Assembly (NCBI RefSeq): GCF_039595395.1
Contig: NZ_JBCNLP010000001.1
Coordinates: 1,922,001-1,986,000, forward strand
Source: Novosphingobium sp.
GTDB lineage: Bacteria > Pseudomonadota > Alphaproteobacteria > Sphingomonadales > Sphingomonadaceae
DNA: 64,000 nucleotides
Reading direction: 5' to 3'
Below, piece by piece: positions 45,561-54,722 of this stretch. Made by a program: the position numbers and the translations under genes. A model generated the notes under the pieces. That model saw only the letters and a program-made list of their open reading frames with translations. It searched no databases and was not told where the DNA came from. How positions within the stretch are numbered: position 1 is the first letter of the stretch; every line of letters starts with the position of its first letter.

Positions 45561-45792
45561 GACGATCATCCTTGGTTACCGTCCTTGTGCCATGTCCGCC
45601 CCATGACGGCAATCATTGTAGCGGTATGCCAAGCTGCGGGGTTTACCATGGGAAGACTCAACCCTGATCGATTCCTTCGATCAATCTTCGTCCGGCTGTA
45701 AAAATCTAGCGCTGAGGTTGACATTTCGGGCCAATGCGCGCTCAAGTGACCCACGCGGCCCAAGGTGGCCGCAACCCCGGCTGATCGATCCC

Positions 45793-46269
45793 ATGCTCTC
45801 GCAAAAAACCCGTTATACGATCCGTGCCCTTCAGCATCTGGCCGATCGCTATCGCCAGGGGCCGATCCGGCTCGACGATATCGCACAGACCCAGAACATT
45901 CCGCGCAAATTCCTCACCGTCATCCTCTCGGAGATGGTGCGCGAAGGCGTGGTGATCTCGCATCGCGGGCGTGAGGGCGGCTATGAGCTGGCCCTTCCAC
46001 CTTGCGACCTGCGTTATGGCGACATCATCCGGCTGACGCGCGGCTCGCTGGCACTGGTTCCCTGCGCCAGCCGCTATGCTCATGAACACTGCACCAACTG
46101 CCTGCCCGAGGTTGAGTGCAGGCTGCGCGGATTAATGTTAGCCCTTCGCGACGAAATGGCCGCCATGCTCGACAGGCTGACGCTGGCCGACCCCATCGAA
46201 GTTGAGGCTCCCTTCGAGCAATCACCTGATTTACCACGACCTTCTCGGGTCAATAAGGGTCTTCGCTAG
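45793..46269 (+). CDS. Rrf2-family regulator with a four-cysteine cluster
   Basis: 158 residues from MLSQKTRYTIRALQHLADRY; the frame is open to 45718, but this start is the family N-terminus. The winged HTH (IRLDDIAQTQNIPRKFLTVI, SHRGREGGYELALPP) is Rrf2-like. The cysteines in VPCASRYAHEHCTNCLPEVEC are spaced C-X8-C-X2-C-X5-C, similar to the Fe-S ligands of RirA, IscR and NsrR, so it probably senses iron, Fe-S status or NO. A TTGACA hexamer at 45718 could be a -35 element. The regulon is unknown; isc/suf genes are not nearby. Confidence 0.85.
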   Translation: MLSQKTRYTIRALQHLADRYRQGPIRLDDIAQTQNIPRKFLTVILSEMVREGVVISHRGREGGYELALPPCDLRYGDIIRLTRGSLALVPCASRYAHEHCTNCLPEVECRLRGLMLALRDEMAAMLDRLTLADPIEVEAPFEQSPDLPRPSRVNKGLR

Positions 46270-46405
46270 GGTGCTGGTGATGTTTTCTTAACGATGTCCG
46301 CGTGAACATTTTTAAGTATCCCCATATGAACATCTGTTAATGCCCCTGACGTAAAAACAACGCCAGTGGGCCGGTTGTCGCGCCCCGCATTGGGGTTTGT
46401 GATCC

Positions 46406-46636
46406 ATGGCTACCTTGCCGCATTTTGCCGCTGCCGCGCCGCTGGTTGATGACGATCGCGCCGTGCGCCGTGCGCCTGCCAATGATGTGCGTGACGAAAC
46501 CCGCCTTTCGGCCGAGGAAATCTGCGATGCGCTGTCCGTGGCCGGGGATGATCGCACGATCCATATCGAATATGTGCTGATTGCCGTGGGCCTGCTGGCC
46601 GCTGTCGGGCTGGGCCTCTATCGCCTGCTGATGTGA
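46406..46636 (+). CDS. Possible small tail-anchored membrane protein
   Basis: 76 residues: a charged N-terminal part (DDDRAVRRAPANDVRDETRL) and one C-terminal membrane helix (YVLIAVGLLAAVGLGLYRLL). There is no strong ribosome-binding site before the ATG. It lies in the 440-bp gap between the Rrf2 gene and recN; without it the gap would be empty except for AT-rich sequence at 46283-46350. No family is recognised. Confidence 0.45.
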   Translation: MATLPHFAAAAPLVDDDRAVRRAPANDVRDETRLSAEEICDALSVAGDDRTIHIEYVLIAVGLLAAVGLGLYRLLM

Positions 46637-46707
46637 TCGGCGGATTTACGAAAATCGTAATATCGGGGTGACGGGCCGGGGATGCTGCGCTAGAACAGCG
46701 CGCGAAC

Positions 46708-48393
46708 ATGCTGACGACCCTCTCCATCCGCAACATCGTGTTGATCGAGGCGCTTGACCTCGACTTTCATGCTGGCCTGGGCGTGCTGACCGGCGAGACC
46801 GGTGCGGGCAAGTCGATCCTGCTCGATGCGCTGGGGCTGGTGCTGGGCGCGCGCGCCGATCTCGGGCTGATTCGTGCCGGGGAAAGCGTGGCCAGCGTCG
46901 TCGCCAGCTTCGACGGCGCGCATCTGGCGCCAGGCATCGCCGCCACGCTGGGCGAGGCCGGGGTGGAGATCGAACCGGGCGAGCCGCTGATCCTGCGCCG
47001 CCAGTTGAAGCAGGATGGCGGATCGCGCGCCTATATCAACGATCAGCCGGTCAGTGTGGCGCTGCTGCGCGAAATCGCTCCCTTCCTTGTCGAAATCCAT
47101 GGTCAGCACGATGATCGCGGGCTGGTCAATCCGCGCGGCCACCGTGCTTTGCTCGATCGCTATGTCGGGCATGGTGTCGGGGTGGATGCGGGCGCGGTCG
47201 AAATGGCATGGCGCCGCTGGCGCAAGGCCGAGGAGGCCCTTTCCACCGCTCGCGCCCGATTGGCCAAGGCTTCGGAAGACCGCGACCTGCTGCTGGCCCA
47301 TGTCGCCGAACTGGCGACGCTGGCCCCCGAAGAGGGCGAGGAGGATGAACTCGCCGCCGCCCGCGCCGATATGCAGAAGGGAGAGCGCCTGTCAGGCGAT
47401 CTGGGCGAATTGTCGCATCTGTTTAGCGGTTCCGACAGCGCTCTGGCGCAATTGCGCGCTGCCGCCCGGCGCCTCGACCGTATCGCCGGCGAGCATGCCC
47501 TGCTGGGCGAGGCGCTGGAATCGCTGGACCGCGCCATGATCGAGGCGGGCGAGGCCGAGGAGCGCATCGAGCGCGCCGTCGAGGCGCTGGCCCACGACCC
47601 CATGGCCCTCGACCGCATCGAAACCCGCCTGTTCGAGCTGCGCGCCGCCGCCCGCAAACACGCTTGCGCGGTCGATGATCTGCCCGGCAAGATGCGCGAC
47701 ATGCGTGAGGAACTCGACGCCATCGAGGCGGGCGAGGAAGGTCTCGCCGCACTGGAAAAAGCGGCCCATGAAGGCGGTCTGGAATATCGCGCCCTCGCCG
47801 AAGCGCTGAGCGTCGCGCGAGTCGAGGCCGCCTCGCGTCTGGACGTGGCGGTGAAGGGCGAGCTGGCCCCACTGAAGCTGGACGCCGCGCGCTTCCGCAC
47901 TGCCGTCGTCCGCCTGCCCGAGGATCGCTGGGGCTCCGGCGGCGTCGATGCGGTGGAGTTCATGATCGCCACCAACCCCGGAGCCGATTTCGCGCCCTTG
48001 AACAAGATCGCCTCGGGTGGTGAACTTTCGCGCTTTATCCTCGCGTTGAAGGTCGCGCTGGCCGAAGAAGGCGGAGCGGCCACTGTGATCTTCGACGAGA
48101 TCGACCGCGGCGTGGGCGGCGCGGTGGCTCAGGCCATCGGCGAGCGTCTGGCGCGCCTTGCTGGCGGGCAGGGCGGCGGCCAGTTGCTGGCGGTTACCCA
48201 TAGCCCTCAGGTCGCGGCGCGTGGGCGCCAGCACTATTTTATCGCCAAATCCAGCGATGGGACGGTGACGCGCACCGGGGTTCAGCAGTTGAACGAGGAC
48301 GGGCGGCGGCACGAGATCGCCCGCATGCTCTCGGGCGCGGAGATTACGCCGGAGGCTCGGGCTCAGGCTGATAGGTTGCTGGAAGGGGTTTAA
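46708..48393 (+). CDS. recN: DNA repair protein RecN
   Basis: 561 residues, full length. It is an SMC-like ATPase acting in double-strand-break repair. The N-terminal Walker A is GETGAGKSILLDALGLVLGA, followed by the RecN-specific EIHGQHDDRGLVNPRGHRAL; a coiled-coil middle (about 160-370) follows, then the signature LNKIASGGELSRFILALKVA, Walker B TVIFDEIDRGVGG and the His switch LAVTHSPQVAARG. A dispersed hairpin-ended element begins 10 bases after its stop and its first hairpin probably terminates the transcript. Confidence 0.95.
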   Translation: MLTTLSIRNIVLIEALDLDFHAGLGVLTGETGAGKSILLDALGLVLGARADLGLIRAGESVASVVASFDGAHLAPGIAATLGEAGVEIEPGEPLILRRQLKQDGGSRAYINDQPVSVALLREIAPFLVEIHGQHDDRGLVNPRGHRALLDRYVGHGVGVDAGAVEMAWRRWRKAEEALSTARARLAKASEDRDLLLAHVAELATLAPEEGEEDELAAARADMQKGERLSGDLGELSHLFSGSDSALAQLRAAARRLDRIAGEHALLGEALESLDRAMIEAGEAEERIERAVEALAHDPMALDRIETRLFELRAAARKHACAVDDLPGKMRDMREELDAIEAGEEGLAALEKAAHEGGLEYRALAEALSVARVEAASRLDVAVKGELAPLKLDAARFRTAVVRLPEDRWGSGGVDAVEFMIATNPGADFAPLNKIASGGELSRFILALKVALAEEGGAATVIFDEIDRGVGGAVAQAIGERLARLAGGQGGGQLLAVTHSPQVAARGRQHYFIAKSSDGTVTRTGVQQLNEDGRRHEIARMLSGAEITPEARAQADRLLEGV

Positions 48394-48402
48394 GGGAGAA
48401 AA

Positions 48403-48640
48403 TGCGAGGGGGTTACCCCCTCGCGCTCCAATGACGTCTCCCGACGAAGCGGCAGTGGCACCCGGATGGTGTGTCTGGACTATCCACTTGCGCAAGGCAA
48501 TGCGCCGCAGGCAATCGATCCTTGAACCCCAAGGCGGAACCCGAGATTTTAAAGCCTGCGGCGCTCTGAATACGTGGCTGACGCATAGTCAGGGCGCGAC
48601 GAAGACATTAAAGGGAGCGCGAGGGCGATGGCCCTCGCAT
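48403..48640. repeat. Dispersed element, full copy 1, with matching hairpin ends
   Basis: The left end is the hairpin GCGAGGGGGTTACCCCCTCGC (48404-48424) followed by GCTCCAATGACGTCTCCCG. The right end reads GACATTAAAGGGAGC before the hairpin GCGAGGGC-GATG-GCCCTCGC (48619-48638). The ends are inverted copies of each other. An internal pair GCGCCGCAGGC / GCCTGCGGCGC is also present. Length is 238 bp and no gene is inside. It fills the gap between recN and the GNAT gene. Confidence 0.75.
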
Positions 48641-48661
48641 CTATTTTCTTAAAGGCCCTTC

Positions 48662-49339
48662 ATGCTCCCTTTGGATCGCCCCGCCTGGTCCGCTCTCAAC
48701 GGCCCCCAATCCGCATTGGCGCAATGGAATTCGGCAAAAACAGCCCTGAGGATCGACCCCGGCTACGGCCCCTTCGCCGCCGCCGCGCCCGGCGAGGACC
48801 ATGCCTTGGCCGACCTTCTCACCACCGATGAGGATGAAATCTGGGTCGTCGAGCCCGAGGGCTTCACCCCTCCGCCCAATCTTCGCGTGGTGAAACAAGG
48901 CGCGTTGACACAGATGGTGGCACAGGGCGCTCCGCCTGCCTTCGATCCCGAGGGTATCGAGGTTTTGGGTGAAAGCGATGTTCCCGACATGACTGCTCTG
49001 GCGCTGGCCAATCAGCCGGGGCCCTGGGGCGCGAAAACCCATCTCTACGGCACCTTTTACGGCATTCGCCACAAGACAAGCGTCATCGCCATGGCAGGCG
49101 AGCGGATGCGGCCGCAAGAGGGACTCGCGGAGGTCAGCGGCGTGTGCACCGATCCTGCGTTTCGCGGTAAGCGCTATGCCGCAAGGTTGATCGGGCGGGT
49201 GATGGCGGGCTTTGCGGCGCGCGGCGATGCGGCTTTTCTGCACAGTTGGGCTGATAATGCCGGGGCAATCGCGCTTTATGAACAGTTGGGTTTCCGCCAG
49301 CGTGCAAGGCTGGTAGCGATGGCGCTGCGGCGCGGCTAA
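48662..49339 (+). CDS. GNAT-family N-acetyltransferase
   Basis: 225 residues. The N-terminal half is poorly conserved in character; the C-terminal half is the acetyl-CoA fold: LAEVSGVCTDPAFRGKRYAA (the R-x-x-G-x-A type loop), LIGRVMAGFAARGDAAFLHS, then NAGAIALYEQLGFRQRARLV, typical of FR47-like acetyltransferases. The acceptor is unknown. It starts shortly after the dispersed repeat and ends 10 bp before ligA, so the two may be co-transcribed. Confidence 0.85.
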   Translation: MLPLDRPAWSALNGPQSALAQWNSAKTALRIDPGYGPFAAAAPGEDHALADLLTTDEDEIWVVEPEGFTPPPNLRVVKQGALTQMVAQGAPPAFDPEGIEVLGESDVPDMTALALANQPGPWGAKTHLYGTFYGIRHKTSVIAMAGERMRPQEGLAEVSGVCTDPAFRGKRYAARLIGRVMAGFAARGDAAFLHSWADNAGAIALYEQLGFRQRARLVAMALRRG

Positions 49340-49349
49340 GGGGCAGCTT

Positions 49350-51521
49350 ATGAGTGACCCGCAAGACCATCTGAACCTGAACGAAGCCGATGCCGCCAAT
49401 GAGTTGATGCGGCTTGCCCGCCAGATCAACCGGGCCCGGCAGAAATACCATCTCGACGATGCGCCCGAGATCGAGGATGCCGAGTATGATGCTCTGATCC
49501 GGCGCAATGAGGCGCTGGAGGAGGCCTTCCCGCATCTGAAGCGCGCCGACTCGCCCACGGATAAGGTCGGGTTCGAGGTGGCGGCGTCACCTTTGTCCAA
49601 GGTCACGCATGATGTGCGGATGATGAGCCTGGACAATGCCTTTTCCGACGAGGAACTGGCCGAGTTCGTGGCGCGCGTCCGCCGCTTTCTGGCGCTGCCT
49701 GAGGATGCTCCGGTGCCGATGACGGCGGAGCCCAAGATCGACGGCCTGTCCTGCTCGCTGCGGTATGAGAAGGGCGTGCTGGTGCGCGCCGCCACGCGCG
49801 GCGACGGTCAGGTGGGTGAGGATGTGACGCCCAATGTGGCCCATATCGCGGATATTCCCCAGCAGTTGCAGGGCGATAACGTCCCGGACCTCTTCGAGGT
49901 GCGCGGCGAGGTCTATATGGAAAAGGCCGCCTTTGCCGCTCTGAACGTCGCGCAGGAGGAGAAGGGCGACAAGGTCTTCGCCAATCCGCGCAATGCCGCC
50001 GCCGGCTCGCTGCGCCAGAAGGATGCCAAGGTGACGGCCAGCCGCCCCTTGCGGTTTTACGCCCATGGCTGGGGGGCGCATTCCGCGCTGCCCGCCACCA
50101 CGCAGGGCGGCGTGATGGAGGCCATCGCGGGCTGGGGCTTCGACACCGCCCTGGAGGAATGGCATCCGCGCGATCTGGATGGCGCGGTCGGCTATTACAA
50201 CGATCTGGCCAAGCGCCGCGCCGGGCTCCCCTATGAAATCGACGGTGTGGTCTACAAGGTCGACTCGCTGGAATGGCAGGCTCGTCTGGGCTTCGTTGCC
50301 AAGGCGCCGCGCTGGGCGATCGCCCGCAAATTCCCCGCCGAGCGCGCCGAAACCACGCTGGAGGCCATCGACATTCAGGTCGGTCGCACCGGCAAGTTGA
50401 CCCCGGTGGGCCGTCTGGCGCCGGTGCTGGTGGGCGGGGTGACCGTCACCAATGTCACGCTGCACAATCGCGACGAGATTGGGCGCCTCGGCGTGCGCGT
50501 GGGCGACCGGGTGGTGCTGCAGCGCGCGGGCGATGTGATCCCGCAGGTGGTGGAGAACGTCACCCGCGACGAGGACCGCGAGCCCTTCCACTTCCCCGAC
50601 CACTGCCCCGAATGCGGCAGCGAAGCGGTTGCGGAAGAGGGCGAGGTCGATGTCCGCTGCACCGGCGGCTTGATCTGTCCGGCCCAGCGCACCGAAAGGC
50701 TCAAGCATTTTGTGAGCCGTGGCGCGTTAGACATTGAAGGGCTTGGCGAAAAGACCATCGACGAGTTCTTCGGCCTTGGCTGGCTGGAGAGCCCCGCGGA
50801 CATTTTCCGCCTGAAAACCCGCCGCGACGAGATCGTCGGTCGTCCGGGCTGGCAGGATAAGTCTGTGGACAACCTGTTGAAAGCCATCGAGGCCAAGCGT
50901 CAGCCCGACGCCGCCCGGTTGTTGTTCGGCCTTGGTATCCGCCATGTCGGCGTGGTGACGGCGCGCGATCTGCTCAAGCGTTTCGTCACGCTCGATGCGC
51001 TGCGCCGCAAGATCGAGGTGCTCTCGCGCCACCGCGACGAGAAAGAGGCCAGCTATCATGCCGAACTGACCTCCGATGATGGCGAGGATATCAAGACCCC
51101 CGACCAGATCCGTTTCGCCCGCAAGCTGGCCAATGAAATGGCCGCACAGATCGGCGTCCCCGGCGTCGGCCCGGAAGTGACGGTCGGCCTGATCGACTTC
51201 TTCCACGAGATGCACAATGTCGATGTGTGGGAAGACCTGATGGATCAGGTCAGCCCGCCCGACTACATCGTGGAAACCAAGGCCAGCGAGGTCGCGGGCA
51301 AGACCGTCGTCTTCACCGGCAAGCTCGAAACCATGAGCCGCGACGAGGCCAAGGCGCAGGCCGAGAGGCTGGGCGCGCGCTCGGCAGGCTCGGTCAGCGC
51401 CAAGACCGATCTGGTGGTGGCAGGCCCCGGTGCGGGCTCGAAACTGAAGCAGGCCGCCGCGCTCGACATTCCCGTCATCGACGAGGCCGAATGGGCCCAG
51501 ATCGTTGCGCGCGCGGGATAA
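49350..51521 (+). CDS. ligA: NAD-dependent DNA ligase
   Basis: 723 residues. The adenylated lysine is Lys129 in AEPKIDGLSCSLRYEKG. The Ia domain (IEDAEYDALIRRNEALE), OB fold, Cys4 zinc finger (CPECGSEA, DVRCTGGLICPAQ), helix-hairpin-helix domain and C-terminal BRCT (GKTVVFTGKLETMSRDEAKA) are all present in order. An acidic insert (SYHAELTSDDGEDIKTPDQI) within the HhH region is typical of alphaproteobacterial LigA. It seals Okazaki fragments and is essential. Confidence 0.96.
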   Translation: MSDPQDHLNLNEADAANELMRLARQINRARQKYHLDDAPEIEDAEYDALIRRNEALEEAFPHLKRADSPTDKVGFEVAASPLSKVTHDVRMMSLDNAFSDEELAEFVARVRRFLALPEDAPVPMTAEPKIDGLSCSLRYEKGVLVRAATRGDGQVGEDVTPNVAHIADIPQQLQGDNVPDLFEVRGEVYMEKAAFAALNVAQEEKGDKVFANPRNAAAGSLRQKDAKVTASRPLRFYAHGWGAHSALPATTQGGVMEAIAGWGFDTALEEWHPRDLDGAVGYYNDLAKRRAGLPYEIDGVVYKVDSLEWQARLGFVAKAPRWAIARKFPAERAETTLEAIDIQVGRTGKLTPVGRLAPVLVGGVTVTNVTLHNRDEIGRLGVRVGDRVVLQRAGDVIPQVVENVTRDEDREPFHFPDHCPECGSEAVAEEGEVDVRCTGGLICPAQRTERLKHFVSRGALDIEGLGEKTIDEFFGLGWLESPADIFRLKTRRDEIVGRPGWQDKSVDNLLKAIEAKRQPDAARLLFGLGIRHVGVVTARDLLKRFVTLDALRRKIEVLSRHRDEKEASYHAELTSDDGEDIKTPDQIRFARKLANEMAAQIGVPGVGPEVTVGLIDFFHEMHNVDVWEDLMDQVSPPDYIVETKASEVAGKTVVFTGKLETMSRDEAKAQAERLGARSAGSVSAKTDLVVAGPGAGSKLKQAAALDIPVIDEAEWAQIVARAG

Positions 51522-51630
51522 ATTGCGCTTGTAACGCTATACGGCAATTCCCTCTTGGGCCGCTGCCGCGATTGGATTAGCCATATCGCCGCGACGCTCT
51601 CGCTCTGACGGCGTCCCAAGGGAGAGTGCG

Positions 51631-52395
51631 ATGATAAGCAAGTCTGTAGGACGCGGCGCGGCTTTGGCCATGGTGCTGAGCTTTGGCGTGCTGGGCGCGG
51701 GACTGGCCACGGCCAAGCCGACCCATGCGGCAGGCACATCGCCCGCCATCGCCTCTGCTCTGGCCGATAAGGCGCGCCCCGAAACGGACACCTCGCGCGA
51801 TACCGCCCGCAAGCCCGCCACGCTGCTGGCCTTCGCCCGCGTCCACCCCGGCGAGAAGGTGGGCGAACTGCTGCCCGGCGGCGGTTATTTCACGCGCCTG
51901 CTTTCCAAGACGGTGGGTGATGCGGGCGCGGTCTATTCGTGGATTCCCGATGTTGCCTCGCCCAAGTCGGTGGCGAACTTCAAGGTTGTGCCCGATGTGA
52001 ACTACACGAACGTCTCGCTGGTGCGCGGCGCTGCCTTCTCGGCGCCCGAGAAGCTGGATCTGGTTTGGACCAGCCAGAACTATCACGACCTTCACCACCA
52101 TGGCGGCAATGCCGAAGCCACCAATGCGGCGGCCTTCGCGGCGTTGAAGCCCGGCGGCTATTACTTCGTGACCGACCACGCCGGGGTTAAGGGTACGGGG
52201 GACAGCCAGACCGATGCGCTGCACCGCATCGATCCCGAACTGGTGAAGAGCGAAGTCGCCAAGGCCGGGTTCAAGCTGGTGGGTGAGAGCAAGGCTCTGG
52301 CCAATGCCGCCGATGACCATACCGTCAGCGTGTTCAAGATCCACGACAAGACGGATCAGTTCGTGTTTCTGTTCCAGAAGCCCAAGGGGAAATAA
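51631..52395 (+). CDS. Secreted SAM-methyltransferase-like protein
   Basis: 254 residues with a signal peptide (GAALAMVLSFGVLGAGLATA) and GGGAG before the ATG. The mature part has a class I methyltransferase layout: VHPGEKVGELLPGGGYFTRL (motif I, GxxxGGG), LDLVWTSQNYHDLHHHGG and AALKPGGYYFVTDHAGVKGT. Since SAM is cytoplasmic, an exported protein with this fold probably does not methylate, although related proteins are widespread in sphingomonads. The His-rich HDLHHHGG stretch could bind metal. The role is unknown. A dispersed element follows its stop. Confidence 0.8.
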   Translation: MISKSVGRGAALAMVLSFGVLGAGLATAKPTHAAGTSPAIASALADKARPETDTSRDTARKPATLLAFARVHPGEKVGELLPGGGYFTRLLSKTVGDAGAVYSWIPDVASPKSVANFKVVPDVNYTNVSLVRGAAFSAPEKLDLVWTSQNYHDLHHHGGNAEATNAAAFAALKPGGYYFVTDHAGVKGTGDSQTDALHRIDPELVKSEVAKAGFKLVGESKALANAADDHTVSVFKIHDKTDQFVFLFQKPKGK

Positions 52396-52407
52396 GGTAA
52401 GGGAAGG

Positions 52408-52644
52408 TGCGAGGGGATTATCCCCTCGCGCTCCCATAACGTCTTCCGGCGCAAGGGCAGTGGCGCCCGGTCGTGGCGTCTGACCTCTCCACCTGCGCGG
52501 TGCAATGCGCCGCAGGCAATCAATCTTTAAACGATGGGTTGCGCTGGCGGCATGAAAGCCTGCGGCGCTATGAACCCGTGCCTGCCCGATAGCTTATGCG
52601 TGAGGCAGACATTAAAGGGAGCGCGAGGGCGATGGCCCTCGCAT
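52408..52644. repeat. Dispersed element, full copy 2, with matching hairpin ends
   Basis: The left hairpin is GCGAGGGGATTATCCCCTCGC (52409-52429) followed by GCTCCCATAACGTCTTCCGG. The right end reads GACATTAAAGGGAGC before GCGAGGGC-GATG-GCCCTCGC (52623-52642), identical to copy 1. The internal pair GCGCCGCAGGC / GCCTGCGGCGC is conserved. Length is 237 bp. It fills the gap between the convergent methyltransferase-like gene and prmA. Confidence 0.75.
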
Positions 52645-52669
52645 TTTCTCTTTCTACCTTAAATCCTTA

Positions 52670-53701
52670 TCACCACTTCTTCGCCCAATCTGGCAACTGT
52701 CCCGGACGGCTCGCCCGCACCCGCACATCGTTCCGCTTGCGCAGCCACAGCACGGACCAGTCCCCATGCACTGCCCGGCGCGCGATCCGCAGCCCGGCGC
52801 GACGGCAGGCGGCGCGCACCTGCTCCTCCTGCGTGGAGAGCAGCCCGGCCAGCAGCAGCGACCCGCCTGGCACCAGCGCCTTGGCGAAATCGGGTGCCAG
52901 ATCGATCAATGGCCCGGCGAGGATGTTGGCGATCAGCAGGTCATAGGGCCCGCGCGATTGCAGCACCGGATCGTCCATGCCGTCGGCGATCAGCATGGTG
53001 AGCTGGCCCAGACCGGCACCCGGCGCGATATCGTTGATCTCGATGTTATGCTCGACCACGCCGAGGCAGGCGGCATCGATGTCCGAGGCGGTGGCCAGCG
53101 CGCGGGGCCACAGATGCAGGCCCGCAAAGGCCAGCAGGCCCGTGCCGGTGCCGATGTCGGCGATGTTACGTACCACCAGACCCTCGGCCTTCATCAGGCT
53201 GAGCATGGTCAGGCATCCGGCGGTGGTGGCGTGGTGGCCGGTGCCGAAAGCGCGGCTGGCGGGGATGGTGAAGGCGCGGATGCCTTCTGGGGCGTCCACC
53301 GGGAAATCGGGGGTGTGGACGATAAAACGCCCGGCGTGGATCGGTTCGAGGCCGGATTGCGACAGCGTGATCCAGTCCTGATCGGGCAGGCGTTCCTCGA
53401 TCAGCTTGGGCGCCTTGCCCTTGCCGTCGTCTCCGGCGAACAGCGCCTTGATCGCGGCGCGGTCGGCGGCGGCGGGCTTGCGGGGCAGGAAGACGTCCAT
53501 GCGCCAGTCTTCGGGCTTGTCGTCGGCGATTTCGCAGCCCGAGAGGATGACCGTCTCGTCCCAGTCCCAGGCGTCTTCATGGGCGATCAGCGCGGCCTCG
53601 ATCTGCCAGCGTGGGCCGAAGAGGGTGATCTGCCAGCTTTGCTCCTGCGCTTCATCGGCGGGAGGTGTGACGGGGTTCTGGGATGCGGGTTTACGGGCCA
53701 T
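52670..53701 (-). CDS. prmA: Ribosomal protein L11 methyltransferase
   Basis: 343 residues from MARKPASQNPVTPPADEAQ; an open frame extends to 53833 but has no such start. The N-terminal L11-recognition region (SWQITLFGPRWQIEAALIAH) is followed by the SAM core: AFGTGHHATTAGCLTML, NIADIGTGTGLLAFAGLHL, then the catalytic-loop LLIANILAGPLIDLAP (NxLxxP type). It methylates lysines of L11. It is divergent from sdhC. Confidence 0.9.
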   Translation of the reverse strand: MARKPASQNPVTPPADEAQEQSWQITLFGPRWQIEAALIAHEDAWDWDETVILSGCEIADDKPEDWRMDVFLPRKPAAADRAAIKALFAGDDGKGKAPKLIEERLPDQDWITLSQSGLEPIHAGRFIVHTPDFPVDAPEGIRAFTIPASRAFGTGHHATTAGCLTMLSLMKAEGLVVRNIADIGTGTGLLAFAGLHLWPRALATASDIDAACLGVVEHNIEINDIAPGAGLGQLTMLIADGMDDPVLQSRGPYDLLIANILAGPLIDLAPDFAKALVPGGSLLLAGLLSTQEEQVRAACRRAGLRIARRAVHGDWSVLWLRKRNDVRVRASRPGQLPDWAKKW

Positions 53702-53923
53702 CCGCGCGGCATAGCGCCAGTGCCGGGCCGCGCCAAGGGGTAGTCGGCTTACCGGCTGATATGCCTCGGGAGCGCATGCGTATGGCAAGAAGCTGAACGG
53801 CGGATGGTCGTAAGGCCTTTCTGGCGCTTGCATGGTGTCGCGTTTTGGCTATGGGAAGCATTCGCGCGGGATATGTCCCGCAATGCAGCAACGTGAATGC
53901 AGCAAGCACAAAGGATTTCACCG

Positions 53924-54325
53924 ATGGCCCAAGGCGCCACTGGCAAAAAGGCACGGCCGCTTTCCCCGCACCTTTCGATCTGGCGCTGGGGCCCGGCGAT
54001 GTTCACCTCGATCATGCACCGCGTGTCGGGCAATGGTCTGGCCGTGGTTGGGCTGGGTGCCCTGCTGTGCTGGCTGGGCACGCTGGCTGCCGGTCCCGAG
54101 GCCTATGCGAAATACGCCGCCTTCGCGGTGAGCCCGCTGGGCCGCATCATCTTCGTGGGCATCAGCTGGGCCTATTTCAACCATCTGTGCTCGGGCCTGC
54201 GCCACCTGCTGATGGACATCGGCGGCGGTTTCGAGGTGAAGACCAACAACATGTGGTCGATCCTGACGCATGTGTTCGGCGTTGCGCTCACCGTGGCCTT
54301 CTGGGCCATCCTGCTGCTGCGCTGA
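53924..54325 (+). CDS. sdhC: Succinate dehydrogenase cytochrome b556 subunit
   Basis: 133 residues from MAQGATGKKARPLSPHL, with AAGGA before the ATG. Three membrane helices; SIWRWGPAMFTSIMHRVSGN is the SdhC N-terminal motif and HLCSGLRHLLMDIGGG carries the haem-ligand His. It anchors complex II in the inner membrane and binds quinone with SdhD. A start at 53897 is less likely. Confidence 0.93.
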   Translation: MAQGATGKKARPLSPHLSIWRWGPAMFTSIMHRVSGNGLAVVGLGALLCWLGTLAAGPEAYAKYAAFAVSPLGRIIFVGISWAYFNHLCSGLRHLLMDIGGGFEVKTNNMWSILTHVFGVALTVAFWAILLLR

Positions 54326-54337
54326 GGGAGAGAAACG

Positions 54338-54721
54338 ATGGGTAACGGAACCTCGATCGGCCGCGTTCGCGGGCTGGGCTCGGCGCATTCGGGCGCGCAT
54401 CACTGGATCGTGCAGCGCGTCTCGGCCATCGGCAATCTGGTGCTGACGGCATGGTTCGCCGTCTCGCTGCTGTTGCTGCCCAATTTCAACTACATCACCG
54501 TGCATGACTGGATCGTCAGCCCGGTGTCGGCGGTGGCGCTGTCGCTGCTGATCATTTCTGTGTTCTGGCATGTGCGCCTGGGCATGCAGGTCCTGATCGA
54601 GGACTATCTGCATGAAGCCGGCACGAAGTTCGTTGCGCTCGCCGCGCTGAACCTCGTGGTCTTCGGCGCCGCCTTCTACGGCGTGTTCACCATCGCCCGC
54701 CTCGCTCTGGGAGCTGCTTGA
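54338..54721 (+). CDS. sdhD: Succinate dehydrogenase hydrophobic membrane anchor
   Basis: 127 residues, three membrane helices, with GLGSAHSGAHHWIVQRVSAI at the N-terminus and FWHVRLGMQVLIEDYLHE as the haem-facing region. It begins 12 bp after sdhC, and sdhA starts one base after its stop. Confidence 0.92.
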   Translation: MGNGTSIGRVRGLGSAHSGAHHWIVQRVSAIGNLVLTAWFAVSLLLLPNFNYITVHDWIVSPVSAVALSLLIISVFWHVRLGMQVLIEDYLHEAGTKFVALAALNLVVFGAAFYGVFTIARLALGAA

Positions 54722-54722
54722 G

